Of a DNA stretch of 33,437 nucleotides, positions 24,956 through 32,066 are shown in pieces (the stretch's first letter is position 1; every line of letters begins with the position of its first letter). Location: the NCBI GenBank assembly GCA_045545095.1, contig JAZQAG010000011.1:1-33437 (forward strand), in the 5' to 3' direction. Source of the stretch: Phocaeicola_A sp045545095. Its GTDB lineage: Bacteria > Bacteroidota > Bacteroidia > Bacteroidales > Bacteroidaceae. The position numbers were made by a program, and so were the translations under genes. Under the pieces are notes generated by a model that was given only the letters and a program-made list of their open reading frames with translations, did not search any database and had not been told where the DNA came from.

Positions 24956-26359
24956 ATGAAAACAAGAAAAGTCATTTTATTTTCAGTCGCAATTGTAATG
25001 TTCCTATTAGGTTTTTACAATGGCTATCGTGATACCTTGGCAAAGAAAGGGGATGCAGGAGCACCAACTCCGCAAGAACAGATTATAAGCCGTATTGCCA
25101 CAACGAGTTTCCCTGACCGGACGTTGGAGGTGACGGTGAACGGAGAGGATGCATTGAAGGCTCTGCAACAAGCCATCGACTCCTGTTCGTTGGCAGGTGG
25201 AGGAAAGGTGGTGGTAAAAGCCGGACACTATGCACTGGGCGGCCCCTTGAAGTTGAAGAGTAATGTAAACCTGCATTTGGAGGAAGGGGCTTATCTGCAA
25301 TTCAGCGGACGGGCGGACGACTTCCTCCCCGTGGTGCTTACCCGTTGGGAAGGTACAGAGCTGTATGGCCATTCGCCCATGGTGTATGCCTATCATTGCA
25401 CCAACATTGCCATCACAGGCAAGGGTACCATCGATGCCCAAGGTGGCAAGGAGTTTGCCCCATGGGCCGCCCAAGAGGCACCTGACCGCGACCGCCTGCG
25501 CGAGATGGGCGACAAACTGACACCGGTGAACGAACGTGTGTTCGGCAAAGGCACCATCCTGCGCCCTTCGTGTGTGCAATTCCTCGGATGTTCACGCATC
25601 CTGCTTGAGGACATCACCATCAAGGATTCTCCCTTCTGGACAATACATCCCGTCTATTGCGACAACGTCATTGTGCGCGGAGTGACCATAGACAGCCACT
25701 TCCCCAATAACGACGGATGCGACCCCGAATCGACCTCCAACGTGTTGATCGAGAACTGTACCTTCCGCACGGGCGACGATGCCATAGCCATCAAGGCCGG
25801 ACGCGATACGGACGGACGAAGCATCGGGCGCCCGTCGGAAAACATCGTCATCCGCAATTGCCTCTTCTATTCAGAGTGCAACGGCTTGTGCATCGGTAGC
25901 GAAATGTCGGGCGGTGTGGCCAATGTCTATATGGACAACATCGAGATTGGCACGGTGAAGAATGCACTCTACTTCAAGTCGAACCGCGACCGTGGCGGAT
26001 ACATCCGCAACGTACACGTGAACGACATCACCATCGAGCGCGCATTGGGCGCCATCCTGCGCTTCGAAACCAACTATTTCGGTTTCCGTGGAGGCAACTA
26101 TCAGGCCCGGTACGAGGACTTCAAGATAAGCAACGTACATGCCCGCACGGCCGACCATTATGCCATCTTCATGGACGGCAACGAAGAGAAGCCTATCCGC
26201 AACATCGAGGTGACAAACTTCCATGTGGATAAGGCCGAGCGTCCCTACTACCTTATCTATACAGAGAATATCGCTTTCAAGGAATCGACGGTCAACGGAG
26301 TGGCCGTGCCCGAATATCCGGAAGAGAGTACGGAGCGTCAGAGCTGCGACGTGTGGTAA
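24956..26359 (+). CDS. GH28-family polygalacturonase-like hydrolase
   Basis: This 467-residue parallel beta-helix enzyme has an N-terminal signal peptide or anchor (about 5-22). The GH28 catalytic acids are present with canonical spacing: Asp253 in NNDGCDP, and Asp274-Asp275 in TGDDAIAIKAG. The bacterial exo-type insert GRDTDGRSIGRPSE follows. The usual GHG motif with its histidine is replaced by Glu-Cys-Asn (residues 307-309) before GLCIGSEMSGGV. Cleavage of galacturonide or rhamnogalacturonide linkages is expected from the family. The 3' end overlaps the convergent sulfoxide reductase gene by 22 bp. It is cotranscribed with the GH97N-barrel gene (12-bp gap). Confidence 0.92.
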   Translation: MKTRKVILFSVAIVMFLLGFYNGYRDTLAKKGDAGAPTPQEQIISRIATTSFPDRTLEVTVNGEDALKALQQAIDSCSLAGGGKVVVKAGHYALGGPLKLKSNVNLHLEEGAYLQFSGRADDFLPVVLTRWEGTELYGHSPMVYAYHCTNIAITGKGTIDAQGGKEFAPWAAQEAPDRDRLREMGDKLTPVNERVFGKGTILRPSCVQFLGCSRILLEDITIKDSPFWTIHPVYCDNVIVRGVTIDSHFPNNDGCDPESTSNVLIENCTFRTGDDAIAIKAGRDTDGRSIGRPSENIVIRNCLFYSECNGLCIGSEMSGGVANVYMDNIEIGTVKNALYFKSNRDRGGYIRNVHVNDITIERALGAILRFETNYFGFRGGNYQARYEDFKISNVHARTADHYAIFMDGNEEKPIRNIEVTNFHVDKAERPYYLIYTENIAFKESTVNGVAVPEYPEESTERQSCDVW

Positions 26360-26841
26360 ATGGTCTTTTCCACTATCCGGCAAACTTCTTCCAAATAGTG
26401 TCGGTCAACATCATCAAAAGTGGCCAGGTGTTCGCTATCAATATCAAGGACAGCGCACACTTGGCCATCCTTATTATATAAAGGTACTACGATTTCTGAG
26501 CGCGAAAGGCTGCTACAGGCAATGTGACCGGGAAATTGTTCGACATCAGGGACAACTTGGGTACGGGATTCAGCCCAAGCCGTACCACATACTCCCCTGC
26601 CCTTTCGGATACGGTAGCAGGCGGTGTTTCCTTGAAAAGGACCTAAGATCAATTGTTCGTCACGTACTAAGTAAAAGCCTATCCAAAACCAACCGAAACA
26701 TTCACGCAAAGCGGCACTGACATTGGCAAGCACGCTCACCTCTTCGTGTTCGTCTTCTATCAGTAATGTCAGTTGTGGGATGAACTCATTGTAACGAGTT
26801 GGTTTGTCTGTGTTGGGAGTGAAGGTGAAATTGATTTCCAT
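26338..26841 (-). CDS. msrC: Free methionine-(R)-sulfoxide reductase (GAF domain)
   Basis: This enzyme reduces free L-methionine-(R)-sulfoxide, repairing oxidised methionine in the cytoplasm. The 167 residues form one GAF domain. Cys75, Cys85 and Cys109 (TACYRI, GVCGTAW, HIACSS) have the same 10- and 24-residue spacing as the catalytic and resolving cysteines of the E. coli YebR/fRMsr enzyme. FWIGFYLV and SEIVVPLYNKDGQVCAVLDIDS are family motifs. A -7-like TATCTTTG lies upstream on the minus strand at 26882-26889. It overlaps the end of the GH28 gene by 22 bp on the opposite strand. Confidence 0.94.
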   Translation of the reverse strand: MEINFTFTPNTDKPTRYNEFIPQLTLLIEDEHEEVSVLANVSAALRECFGWFWIGFYLVRDEQLILGPFQGNTACYRIRKGRGVCGTAWAESRTQVVPDVEQFPGHIACSSLSRSEIVVPLYNKDGQVCAVLDIDSEHLATFDDVDRHYLEEVCRIVEKTIYHTSQL

Positions 26842-26881
26842 TTAACCTGATATTTTTTATAATGGTATTTAAAAGATGTTG

Positions 26882-26889
26882 CAAAGATA
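26882..26889 (-). promoter_or_regulatory. Probable -7 box of msrC
   Basis: TATCTTTG on the minus strand matches TAnnTTTG about 40 nt ahead of the msrC start. No clear -33 TTTG is seen at 19-21 nt. Confidence 0.5.
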
Positions 26890-26983
26890 CAAATAATGGA
26901 ATTATCTATATTTATAATGCTGTTTTTTTCGTCGGTAAAAGGATGGAAATGGTCGATAGATACAAATTAATCGGAGAAAAAAT

Positions 26984-27014
26984 TTTGCGTAGTAATTAAA
27001 AATGTATATTTTTG
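26984..27014 (+). promoter_or_regulatory. Promoter of the leader RNA / histidine kinase operon
   Basis: TTTG (26984-26987) and TATTTTTG (27007-27014) are separated by 19 nt, an excellent Bacteroides promoter. The predicted start is around 27021, about 137 nt ahead of the kinase ATG. Confidence 0.8.
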
Positions 27015-27020
27015 CTCTCG

Positions 27021-27134
27021 GAATTGAAAAAGTGATAGTTGCAAACTATGTTTTTAATAATAAGGTTGTGTAAGTTTAAGTGGTAGTTTGCAAGGGAGTC
27101 GTTGGCATTGTGTTGCCAATGACTCCTATTTTTT
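27021..27134 (+). ncRNA. Structured leader or small RNA ending in an intrinsic terminator
   Basis: From the predicted start the RNA can form a first stem between TTGCAAACTA (27039-27048) and TAGTTTGCAA (27084-27093), which are perfect reverse complements. A 13-bp hairpin follows, with arms 27095-27107 and 27114-27126 (one G-U pair, 6-nt loop), then TATTTTTTA. This has the form of a complete intrinsic terminator placed 24 nt before the kinase start. The unit could be a free sRNA of about 110 nt or a transcription-attenuation leader. I do not recognise it as a known RNA family. Confidence 0.65.
27095..27134 (+). terminator. Terminator or attenuator ahead of the kinase
   Basis: GGAGTC-G-TTGGCA pairs with TGCCAA-T-GACTCC around ttgtgt, giving 13 pairs including one G-U, followed by six T at 27129-27134. 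Confidence 0.8.
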
Positions 27135-27157
27135 ATGAACGTCAAATATGCTATATC

Positions 27158-28315
27158 ATGAAAAGAGAAAAAACGATAAAATATAGTAGTCACCGTTCAG
27201 AAGCCTTGATACATATACTCACATGGCTTTTTATCTTGGGATTTCCTCTGTTGACAATGAATCGCGGAGCATCAACAGATATGGGACTTACATATTTGAG
27301 ACATTTGCTGCCTCCTTTGTCTTATGGTATCGTATTTTATGTGAATTATGCATGGCTTGCTCCTCGTTATCTTTTTGAGAAACAAAAGCGTAAATATTTC
27401 TTATATAACGTATGCTTGGTGATAGTTGTGAGTATATTACTCCATTTCGGTTTTGAGTGGTTGGACATGTTTCGTCAAATGCCATTTCGTCCTCATCCTA
27501 TACCTGAACATTCTATTCTTGCTCATCCCCATCCTATCCCCCCTCATGGGGGGATGCATATGCCTCCTCCGCGCTGGGGAGGGATGGCTCGTGATGCATT
27601 GATGATGTGTCTTCCTATTGCTTTGGCGGCTTCTATATGGATGAGTAAAAGATGGGGAAAATCAGAATCAGCCAGAATGGAAGCAGAAAGAGCTCGTGTA
27701 GATGCAGAACTGAAGACTTTACGCAATCAGCTGAATCCACATTTCCTATTGAATACATTGAATAATATTTATGCACTCATTGAGTTTGATAAAGAAAAAG
27801 CTCAATTGGCGGTAATGGAATTGAGTAAACTTTTGCGTCATGTGTTGTACGAAACAGAGTTTCAATATATCCCTCTGAAGCGTGAAATTGAATTTATACA
27901 GAATTATGTAGCATTGATGCGTATTCGTCAACATAAAGGTGTACAGGTGAATCTGGATATACACATTAGTCAGAACAGTAATACTCAAGTAGCACCACTC
28001 ATCTTCATTTCGCTCATCGAGAATGCTTTCAAACATGGTATCAGTTCTGTGGGAAACAGTTTTGTATCCATATCCCTGAATGATACGGAAGATGGAAAAG
28101 TAAGATGTCTCATTACTAATAGTAATCATCCTAAAAATCATTCGGACAAGAGTGGCAGTGGTGTGGGATTGGAGCAACTCAGGTGGAGGCTTGAATTGCT
28201 TTATCCTAATAATTATGAGTGGAAATACGGATTGGTCGAAAATGGAAAGGTATATACTTCCGAATTGATTATCAATCCAATTAATTCAGTTGTCGAATCA
28301 AATAAAAATATATAG
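27158..28315 (+). CDS. LytS/YehU-type sensor histidine kinase
   Basis: This 385-residue membrane kinase starts at MKREKTIKYSSHRSEA (27158); the upstream codons overlap the terminator hairpin and are not credible. There are four predicted membrane helices (about 18-36, 47-68, 82-100 and 147-162). The His_kinase domain carries the phospho-acceptor His195 in LRNQLNPHFLLNTLNNIY, and the ATPase domain carries PLIFISLIENAFKHGI and SGVGLEQLRWRLELLY. A proline/histidine-rich loop (residues about 108-142, with HPIPEHSILAHPHPIPPHGG) lies between helices 3 and 4. Its DNA contains two GC-rich hairpins. The gene lies 1 bp before its LytTR regulator. Confidence 0.93.
   Translation: MKREKTIKYSSHRSEALIHILTWLFILGFPLLTMNRGASTDMGLTYLRHLLPPLSYGIVFYVNYAWLAPRYLFEKQKRKYFLYNVCLVIVVSILLHFGFEWLDMFRQMPFRPHPIPEHSILAHPHPIPPHGGMHMPPPRWGGMARDALMMCLPIALAASIWMSKRWGKSESARMEAERARVDAELKTLRNQLNPHFLLNTLNNIYALIEFDKEKAQLAVMELSKLLRHVLYETEFQYIPLKREIEFIQNYVALMRIRQHKGVQVNLDIHISQNSNTQVAPLIFISLIENAFKHGISSVGNSFVSISLNDTEDGKVRCLITNSNHPKNHSDKSGSGVGLEQLRWRLELLYPNNYEWKYGLVENGKVYTSELIINPINSVVESNKNI
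27536..27582 (+). repeat. Two GC-rich palindromes inside the kinase gene
   Basis: ATCCCCCC (27536-27543) pairs perfectly with GGGGGGAT (27548-27555) around TCAT. Immediately after, CCTCCTC (27563-27569) pairs with 27576-27582 around 6 nt, with one G-T pair. This stands out from the AT-rich surroundings and encodes the Pro/His-rich loop. Confidence 0.75.
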
Positions 28316-28316
28316 C

Positions 28317-29036
28317 ATGGTACTTACGTGTGCAATAATAGACGATGAGCCTTTGGCGTTGGAATTACTCAAGAGCTATGTGAGTAAGACTCCTTTTCTG
28401 AAACTTGTGGGATGCTATTCGAGTGCAGTGGAAGCATTGACGGATATCAGTGCAAAACAAATAGATTTGTTGTTTCTTGATATACAGATGCCAGAATTGG
28501 ACGGACTTGAATTCTCTAAAATGATATCAGGTAGAACACGCATTGTATTTACTACAGCCTTCAGTCAATATGCGTTGGACAGTTATCGGGTGAATGCATT
28601 GGATTATTTATTGAAACCTGTGAGTTATAAGTCTTTTTTGGAAGCTTCGCAAAAAGCTCTCCAATGGTTTGAATTAACTCTGCGTGATACTTTGGTTAAT
28701 TCTGAAGCGAATATAGATAGTATTTATGTGAAGAGTGAATATAAACTGGTACAAATCAGGTTGAGCAGTATTCTTTACATAGAGGGCTTGAAAGATTATA
28801 TCAAGATATATACAGAGGATGAACAAAAACCTATATTGTCATTGATAAGCATGAAAGCTATGGAGGAACGTCTGCCTCATGATAATTTTATTCGTGTGCA
28901 TCGCTCTTTCATCGTACAGAAGAATAAAATAAAGGTTATAGACCGTAGTCGGATAGTTTTTGGTGATGTCTATATTCCTATCTCTGACAGCTATAAACAG
29001 GAGTGGAATGACTTTTTGAATGAACGTTCTTTGTGA
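28317..29036 (+). CDS. LytTR-family response regulator
   Basis: This 239-residue partner of the preceding kinase starts at MVLTCAIIDDEPLALELL (28317), one base after the kinase stop. A longer frame starting at 28290 would overlap the kinase. The receiver domain (about 1-120) has the acidic pair Asp9-Asp10, phospho-acceptor Asp55 in LLFLDIQMPELDG, and the conserved Thr and Lys in VFTTAFSQYALDSYRVNALDYLLKPV. The LytTR DNA-binding domain (about 140-239) has YVKSEYKLVQIRLSSILYIEGLKDYIKIY and FIRVHRSFIVQKNKI. Its regulon cannot be read from this window. Confidence 0.95.
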   Translation: MVLTCAIIDDEPLALELLKSYVSKTPFLKLVGCYSSAVEALTDISAKQIDLLFLDIQMPELDGLEFSKMISGRTRIVFTTAFSQYALDSYRVNALDYLLKPVSYKSFLEASQKALQWFELTLRDTLVNSEANIDSIYVKSEYKLVQIRLSSILYIEGLKDYIKIYTEDEQKPILSLISMKAMEERLPHDNFIRVHRSFIVQKNKIKVIDRSRIVFGDVYIPISDSYKQEWNDFLNERSL

Positions 29037-29063
29037 AAAATGACAAAATACCTAATAAAGGGG

Positions 29064-29095
29064 ATTGTCCGTATGGAGACAAAATAGTATTTTTG
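29064..29095 (+). promoter_or_regulatory. Promoter of the hemerythrin-LuxR pair
   Basis: A TTG-type -33 (29065-29067, in gattgtcc) and the -7 TATTTTTG (29088-29095) are separated by 20 nt. The ATG at 29121 is 26 nt downstream. Confidence 0.65.
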
Positions 29096-29120
29096 TGCAC
29101 TCAAAAAAGTATATAAAATT

Positions 29121-29930
29121 ATGGGCAATATAATCAAGGAGTATAGACCGGTTTCACGTATGAGTGATTTGATAAAGGATGACTATCGCCTGTTACAGGT
29201 GATGAGTCGTTTTGGTTTACCATTGGGAGTCGGTGATAAGAGTGTGCAGGAGGTATGTGACAATAATGGAGTGGACTGCCAGACTTTTTTGGCTATCGCC
29301 AATTTTATGCAGGAGGTGGATGAAAGAATTCATGAGGATGTAGCCCATTTGTCAATACCGTCAATGTTGGATTATCTGAAAAGAGCTCATAGTTACTACC
29401 TTGATTTCTGTTTGCCAAGTATAAAACGTAAGTTGATAGAGGCTATCAGCAATACGGCAAACAAGGAGTTTACCTACCTTATTCTAAAGTTCTTTGATGA
29501 ATATGTCGATGAAGTGCGTGAGCATATGGAATTTGAAAATAAGCATGAATTCCTTTATGTATATAGCCTCATGGATGGAGATGTGGAGAAAGCAGAACGC
29601 ATAACCTTAGGGGCTTGTCCGATGAAAAATCAGCAGAAGAAGGTTGATGAGAAGAATGTGGGAGATAACATTTACCTGACAGGGGAAAATAGCAACATCC
29701 TGTTGTTCACTCGTCAACATGCATTGCAGCATAAACTGATAGACAGTAAACTGTCCGAATTGAAGAATATCATTATCAAATATCATCCGTCTTCAGGCGA
29801 TAATCATTTGTTGAATGCTGTTTTGTTCGACATCTTTATCTGTGAGGAAGATTTGGAGTTACATTGCCGTATAGAAGATTGTCTATTCGTACCAGCAGTC
29901 AGATTGTTGGAGAAAAAGTGCGGATTATGA
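29121..29930 (+). CDS. Hemerythrin-like diiron protein (YtfE/ScdA-related)
   Basis: This 269-residue cytoplasmic protein has a short N-terminal domain related to the one in YtfE/ScdA proteins (about 10-65; RMSDLIKDDYRLLQVMSRFG) but without its Cys-Cys pair. A four-helix hemerythrin-like domain follows. Candidate iron ligands are His90, His135, Glu139, His200 or His204, His248 and Glu252, in LKRAHSYYL, VREHMEFENK, TRQHALQHK and ELHCRIEDC. Proteins of this family handle nitric oxide, oxygen or iron-sulfur damage. Translation is coupled to the LuxR gene through an ATGA overlap, so the two probably form one sensing unit. The specific ligand is not known. Confidence 0.82.
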   Translation: MGNIIKEYRPVSRMSDLIKDDYRLLQVMSRFGLPLGVGDKSVQEVCDNNGVDCQTFLAIANFMQEVDERIHEDVAHLSIPSMLDYLKRAHSYYLDFCLPSIKRKLIEAISNTANKEFTYLILKFFDEYVDEVREHMEFENKHEFLYVYSLMDGDVEKAERITLGACPMKNQQKKVDEKNVGDNIYLTGENSNILLFTRQHALQHKLIDSKLSELKNIIIKYHPSSGDNHLLNAVLFDIFICEEDLELHCRIEDCLFVPAVRLLEKKCGL

Positions 29931-30535
29931 AAAAGACAGAGACAGTAAGAGTGGCCGTTGCCGATTCGTCAATGATTGTCCGTAATGGAGTGATTGCCGT
30001 ATTGAAGCGCTTGACGGATTTGTATGTGAAGCCTGTGGAAGTGGCATCTCCTGAGGCTTTAGAAAACTGCTTGCATATGGATACACCTGATATTCTGTTG
30101 GTGAATCCTACTTTCGGTGGATGGTTCAATTTGGATGAATTTAAAGCTGATGATGTACATAGTTCGGTTAAATGTATTGCGATTAATTGTAATATTACAG
30201 ATACCAGTATCTTGCAGAACTATGACGAGAGCATAACTCTTTACGAAGATATAAACTCTTTGCGTGACAAGATTCTACGTGTGCTGAAAATCCAGGAAGA
30301 TGCAGAAGTGATTTCTGAAACGGAGTCATTGAGTATGCGCGAGAAAGAGATTGTGGCATATGTAGTCAAGGGATTGACCAATAAAGAGATTGCAGAAAAA
30401 TTATATCTTTCGGTACATACTGTTATTACACATCGTCGTAATATCGCTAAAAAATTAGAAATTCGTTCAGTAGCAGGTCTGACTATCTATGCCATAGTTA
30501 ATAAATTGGTAGAACTGAATGAGGTCAAACTCTAA
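29927..30535 (+). CDS. LuxR-family regulator with a pseudo-receiver domain
   Basis: This 202-residue regulator starts at MKKTETVRVAVADSS (29927), in the ATGA overlap with the hemerythrin gene. The N-terminal domain (about 6-120) resembles a response-regulator receiver. The phospho-acceptor aspartate is replaced by Asn60 (DILLVNPTF), and only one acidic residue (Asp13) remains at the metal site, so ordinary phosphorylation is unlikely. The C-terminal LuxR helix-turn-helix (about 130-195) has SLSMREKEIVAYVVKGLTNK and VHTVITHRRNIAKKLEIRS. It probably acts in response to the hemerythrin protein or binds another signal directly. Confidence 0.9.
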   Translation: MKKTETVRVAVADSSMIVRNGVIAVLKRLTDLYVKPVEVASPEALENCLHMDTPDILLVNPTFGGWFNLDEFKADDVHSSVKCIAINCNITDTSILQNYDESITLYEDINSLRDKILRVLKIQEDAEVISETESLSMREKEIVAYVVKGLTNKEIAEKLYLSVHTVITHRRNIAKKLEIRSVAGLTIYAIVNKLVELNEVKL

Positions 30536-30772
30536 CGATATTCCCATTACTCTATCCTATAACAATATGCAAAGCTTGTCTATTTTTGGTTAACTTTCTT
30601 GTATAGTATTATTCGTTTTTAGAAAAATAGTGTTACCTTTGTGCGCTCTATTTACGCATCAGATAGTGATTTGAAGTGTATGATATAAGTAGAGTGAGAG
30701 AACGGATAAAAATAAAGACTTGTAAACCTATTTCCTTCCCTTCGTGGGATGTGGATATAAAAAAGGAAACAT
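30536..30772 (+). promoter_or_regulatory. Intergenic region with corA -7 box
   Basis: TACCTTTG (30634-30641) fits the -7 consensus and lies about 130 nt ahead of the corA start, implying a long 5' leader. The -33 is weak. An out-of-frame open stretch starting at 30676 overlaps corA and is not credible as a gene. Confidence 0.45.
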
Positions 30773-31705
30773 ATGCTTGCATTCTGGAGAATAAAACCAC
30801 AGATAGAGTCGCTGGAGAAGTGGGAATCCAATTGTTGGATTCAAGTTACCAGTCCGTCAGAAGAGGATACTGATTATTTGATCAATGAATTGCAGATGCC
30901 GGACTATTTCCTGTCCGATATTGCCGACGTTGATGAGAGACCTCGTGTGGAGACAGAGGATGGATGGACAATGATTATCCTTCGTGTCCCCTACATGAAT
31001 CCTACCAAAGAATCGTATCGATCACCCTATACAACAGTTCCTTTAGGTATCATTCTTAAAAAGGATATTTGTATCACAGTGTGCTATTATATCACTAAGA
31101 TGATGAATGATTTCCTGAACCATTACCAACGTAAAGGTAAAGGGTTTACGGACTCTGTGGATATGACTTTTCGCCTATTTCTTTCATCCTCTATTTGGTA
31201 TTTGAAGTTCCTGAAGAAGATTAATTACGAGATTGAGGAAGCCAAGCATGATTTGGGACGTAGTATTGATAATGAGGATTTGATTAATCTGAGCTATTTG
31301 CAGAACTCTTTGACGTATTTCATGAACTCCATCCGTGGAAATGAGACATTGTTGGCGCAAGTGAAGTTTAAATTGCCTGTCGATGAATTGGATGCCGAAT
31401 TGATTGAGGATGTGAATGTGGAGATGAAGCAGGCGCGTGAGAGTGCCTATATTTATAGTAACGTGTTGGAGAGTGCCGTCAATACTTATGCAAGTGTCAT
31501 CAATAACAATATGAATACGGTGATGCGATTGATGACGTCTGTGAGCATTATCTTGATGTTCCCCACATTGATAGCCAGTCTTTATGGTATGAACCTTAAG
31601 AATGGCTTGGAAGATGATCCATGGGGGTTTTATGCCGTATTGGCTTTTTCCATCTTGGTCAGTGTGGCTATTATATGGATTTTTCGTAAAAAACGATGGC
31701 TCTGA
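30773..31705 (+). CDS. corA: CorA-family magnesium/divalent cation transporter
   Basis: This 310-residue CorA channel protein moves Mg2+ (or Co2+/Ni2+) across the inner membrane as a pentamer. The N-terminal cytoplasmic funnel domain (about 1-240) includes DYFLSDIADVDERPR and the long stalk helix. Two C-terminal membrane helices (about 247-270 and 281-302) flank the selectivity loop YGMNLKNG, which contains the invariant Gly-Met-Asn. A basic tail (RKKRWL) ends the protein. Length and motif are typical of the family. No partner gene is adjacent. Confidence 0.95.
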   Translation: MLAFWRIKPQIESLEKWESNCWIQVTSPSEEDTDYLINELQMPDYFLSDIADVDERPRVETEDGWTMIILRVPYMNPTKESYRSPYTTVPLGIILKKDICITVCYYITKMMNDFLNHYQRKGKGFTDSVDMTFRLFLSSSIWYLKFLKKINYEIEEAKHDLGRSIDNEDLINLSYLQNSLTYFMNSIRGNETLLAQVKFKLPVDELDAELIEDVNVEMKQARESAYIYSNVLESAVNTYASVINNNMNTVMRLMTSVSIILMFPTLIASLYGMNLKNGLEDDPWGFYAVLAFSILVSVAIIWIFRKKRWL

Positions 31706-31753
31706 TACCTTGTTTAAGGTATGTGAGAATGTAAAAATACCTCAAAAAAGTGA

Positions 31754-31784
31754 TTGCGTACATTGGCTGAACATAGTACCTTTG
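31754..31784 (+). promoter_or_regulatory. Promoter of the candidate sRNA
   Basis: A -33-like TTGC (31754-31757) and the -7 TACCTTTG (31777-31784) are 19 nt apart. They are oriented toward the downstream terminator hairpin and not followed by a gene for 280 nt. Confidence 0.6.
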
Positions 31785-31789
31785 CAGAC

Positions 31790-31914
31790 GGAAAGGTGAT
31801 AAAAAAGTTAGTTAGTCATAGATATAAATTAGTACGTAAACCACAAAGTTTTGAGAGATTAAAGCTAAAACGTCAGCAGCCCTGCGAAGTGATTCACGGG
31901 GCTGCTGGTTTTTA
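31790..31914 (+). ncRNA. Candidate small RNA between corA and trpS
   Basis: A Bacteroides promoter is followed about 90 nt later by a strong intrinsic terminator, with no credible reading frame between. The implied RNA is about 125 nt. The 5' part is AT-rich and little structured (gataaaaaagttagttagtc), and the 3' end is the terminator hairpin, a layout common to trans-acting sRNAs. It is too far from corA (168 bp) to be simply its terminator, although corA transcripts may also end there. I do not recognise the family. Confidence 0.5.
31874..31914 (+). terminator. Intrinsic terminator
   Basis: CAGCAGCCC (31874-31882) pairs perfectly with GGGCTGCTG (31899-31907) around a 16-nt loop, followed by GTTTTT. 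Confidence 0.85.
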
Positions 31915-32015
31915 CTCCAAATCCAATGCTTGATTTGAAGTTGATCATTTGATAGATTCAGAGTATTGTCAATAGCTTTTTTTGCATAGATGTGTGTGTT
32001 TTCATTAATTTATCG

Positions 32016-32023
32016 TATCTTTG
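32016..32023 (+). promoter_or_regulatory. -7 box of trpS
   Basis: TATCTTTG matches TAnnTTTG 44 nt ahead of the preferred trpS start. The -33 position is only T/G-rich. Confidence 0.6.
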
Positions 32024-32066
32024 CTTTCAAAATAAAAAAGATAACTATTAAATGGAATTTGATTGT

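Noticed and set aside
30676..30873. Open frame of 65 aa ahead of corA
   Set aside because: It overlaps the corA start out of frame, and the product shows no recognisable motif.
31797..31937. GTG-started open frame of about 41 codons through the candidate sRNA
   Set aside because: It reads through the intrinsic terminator hairpin, has no recognisable product, and such a length is expected by chance.
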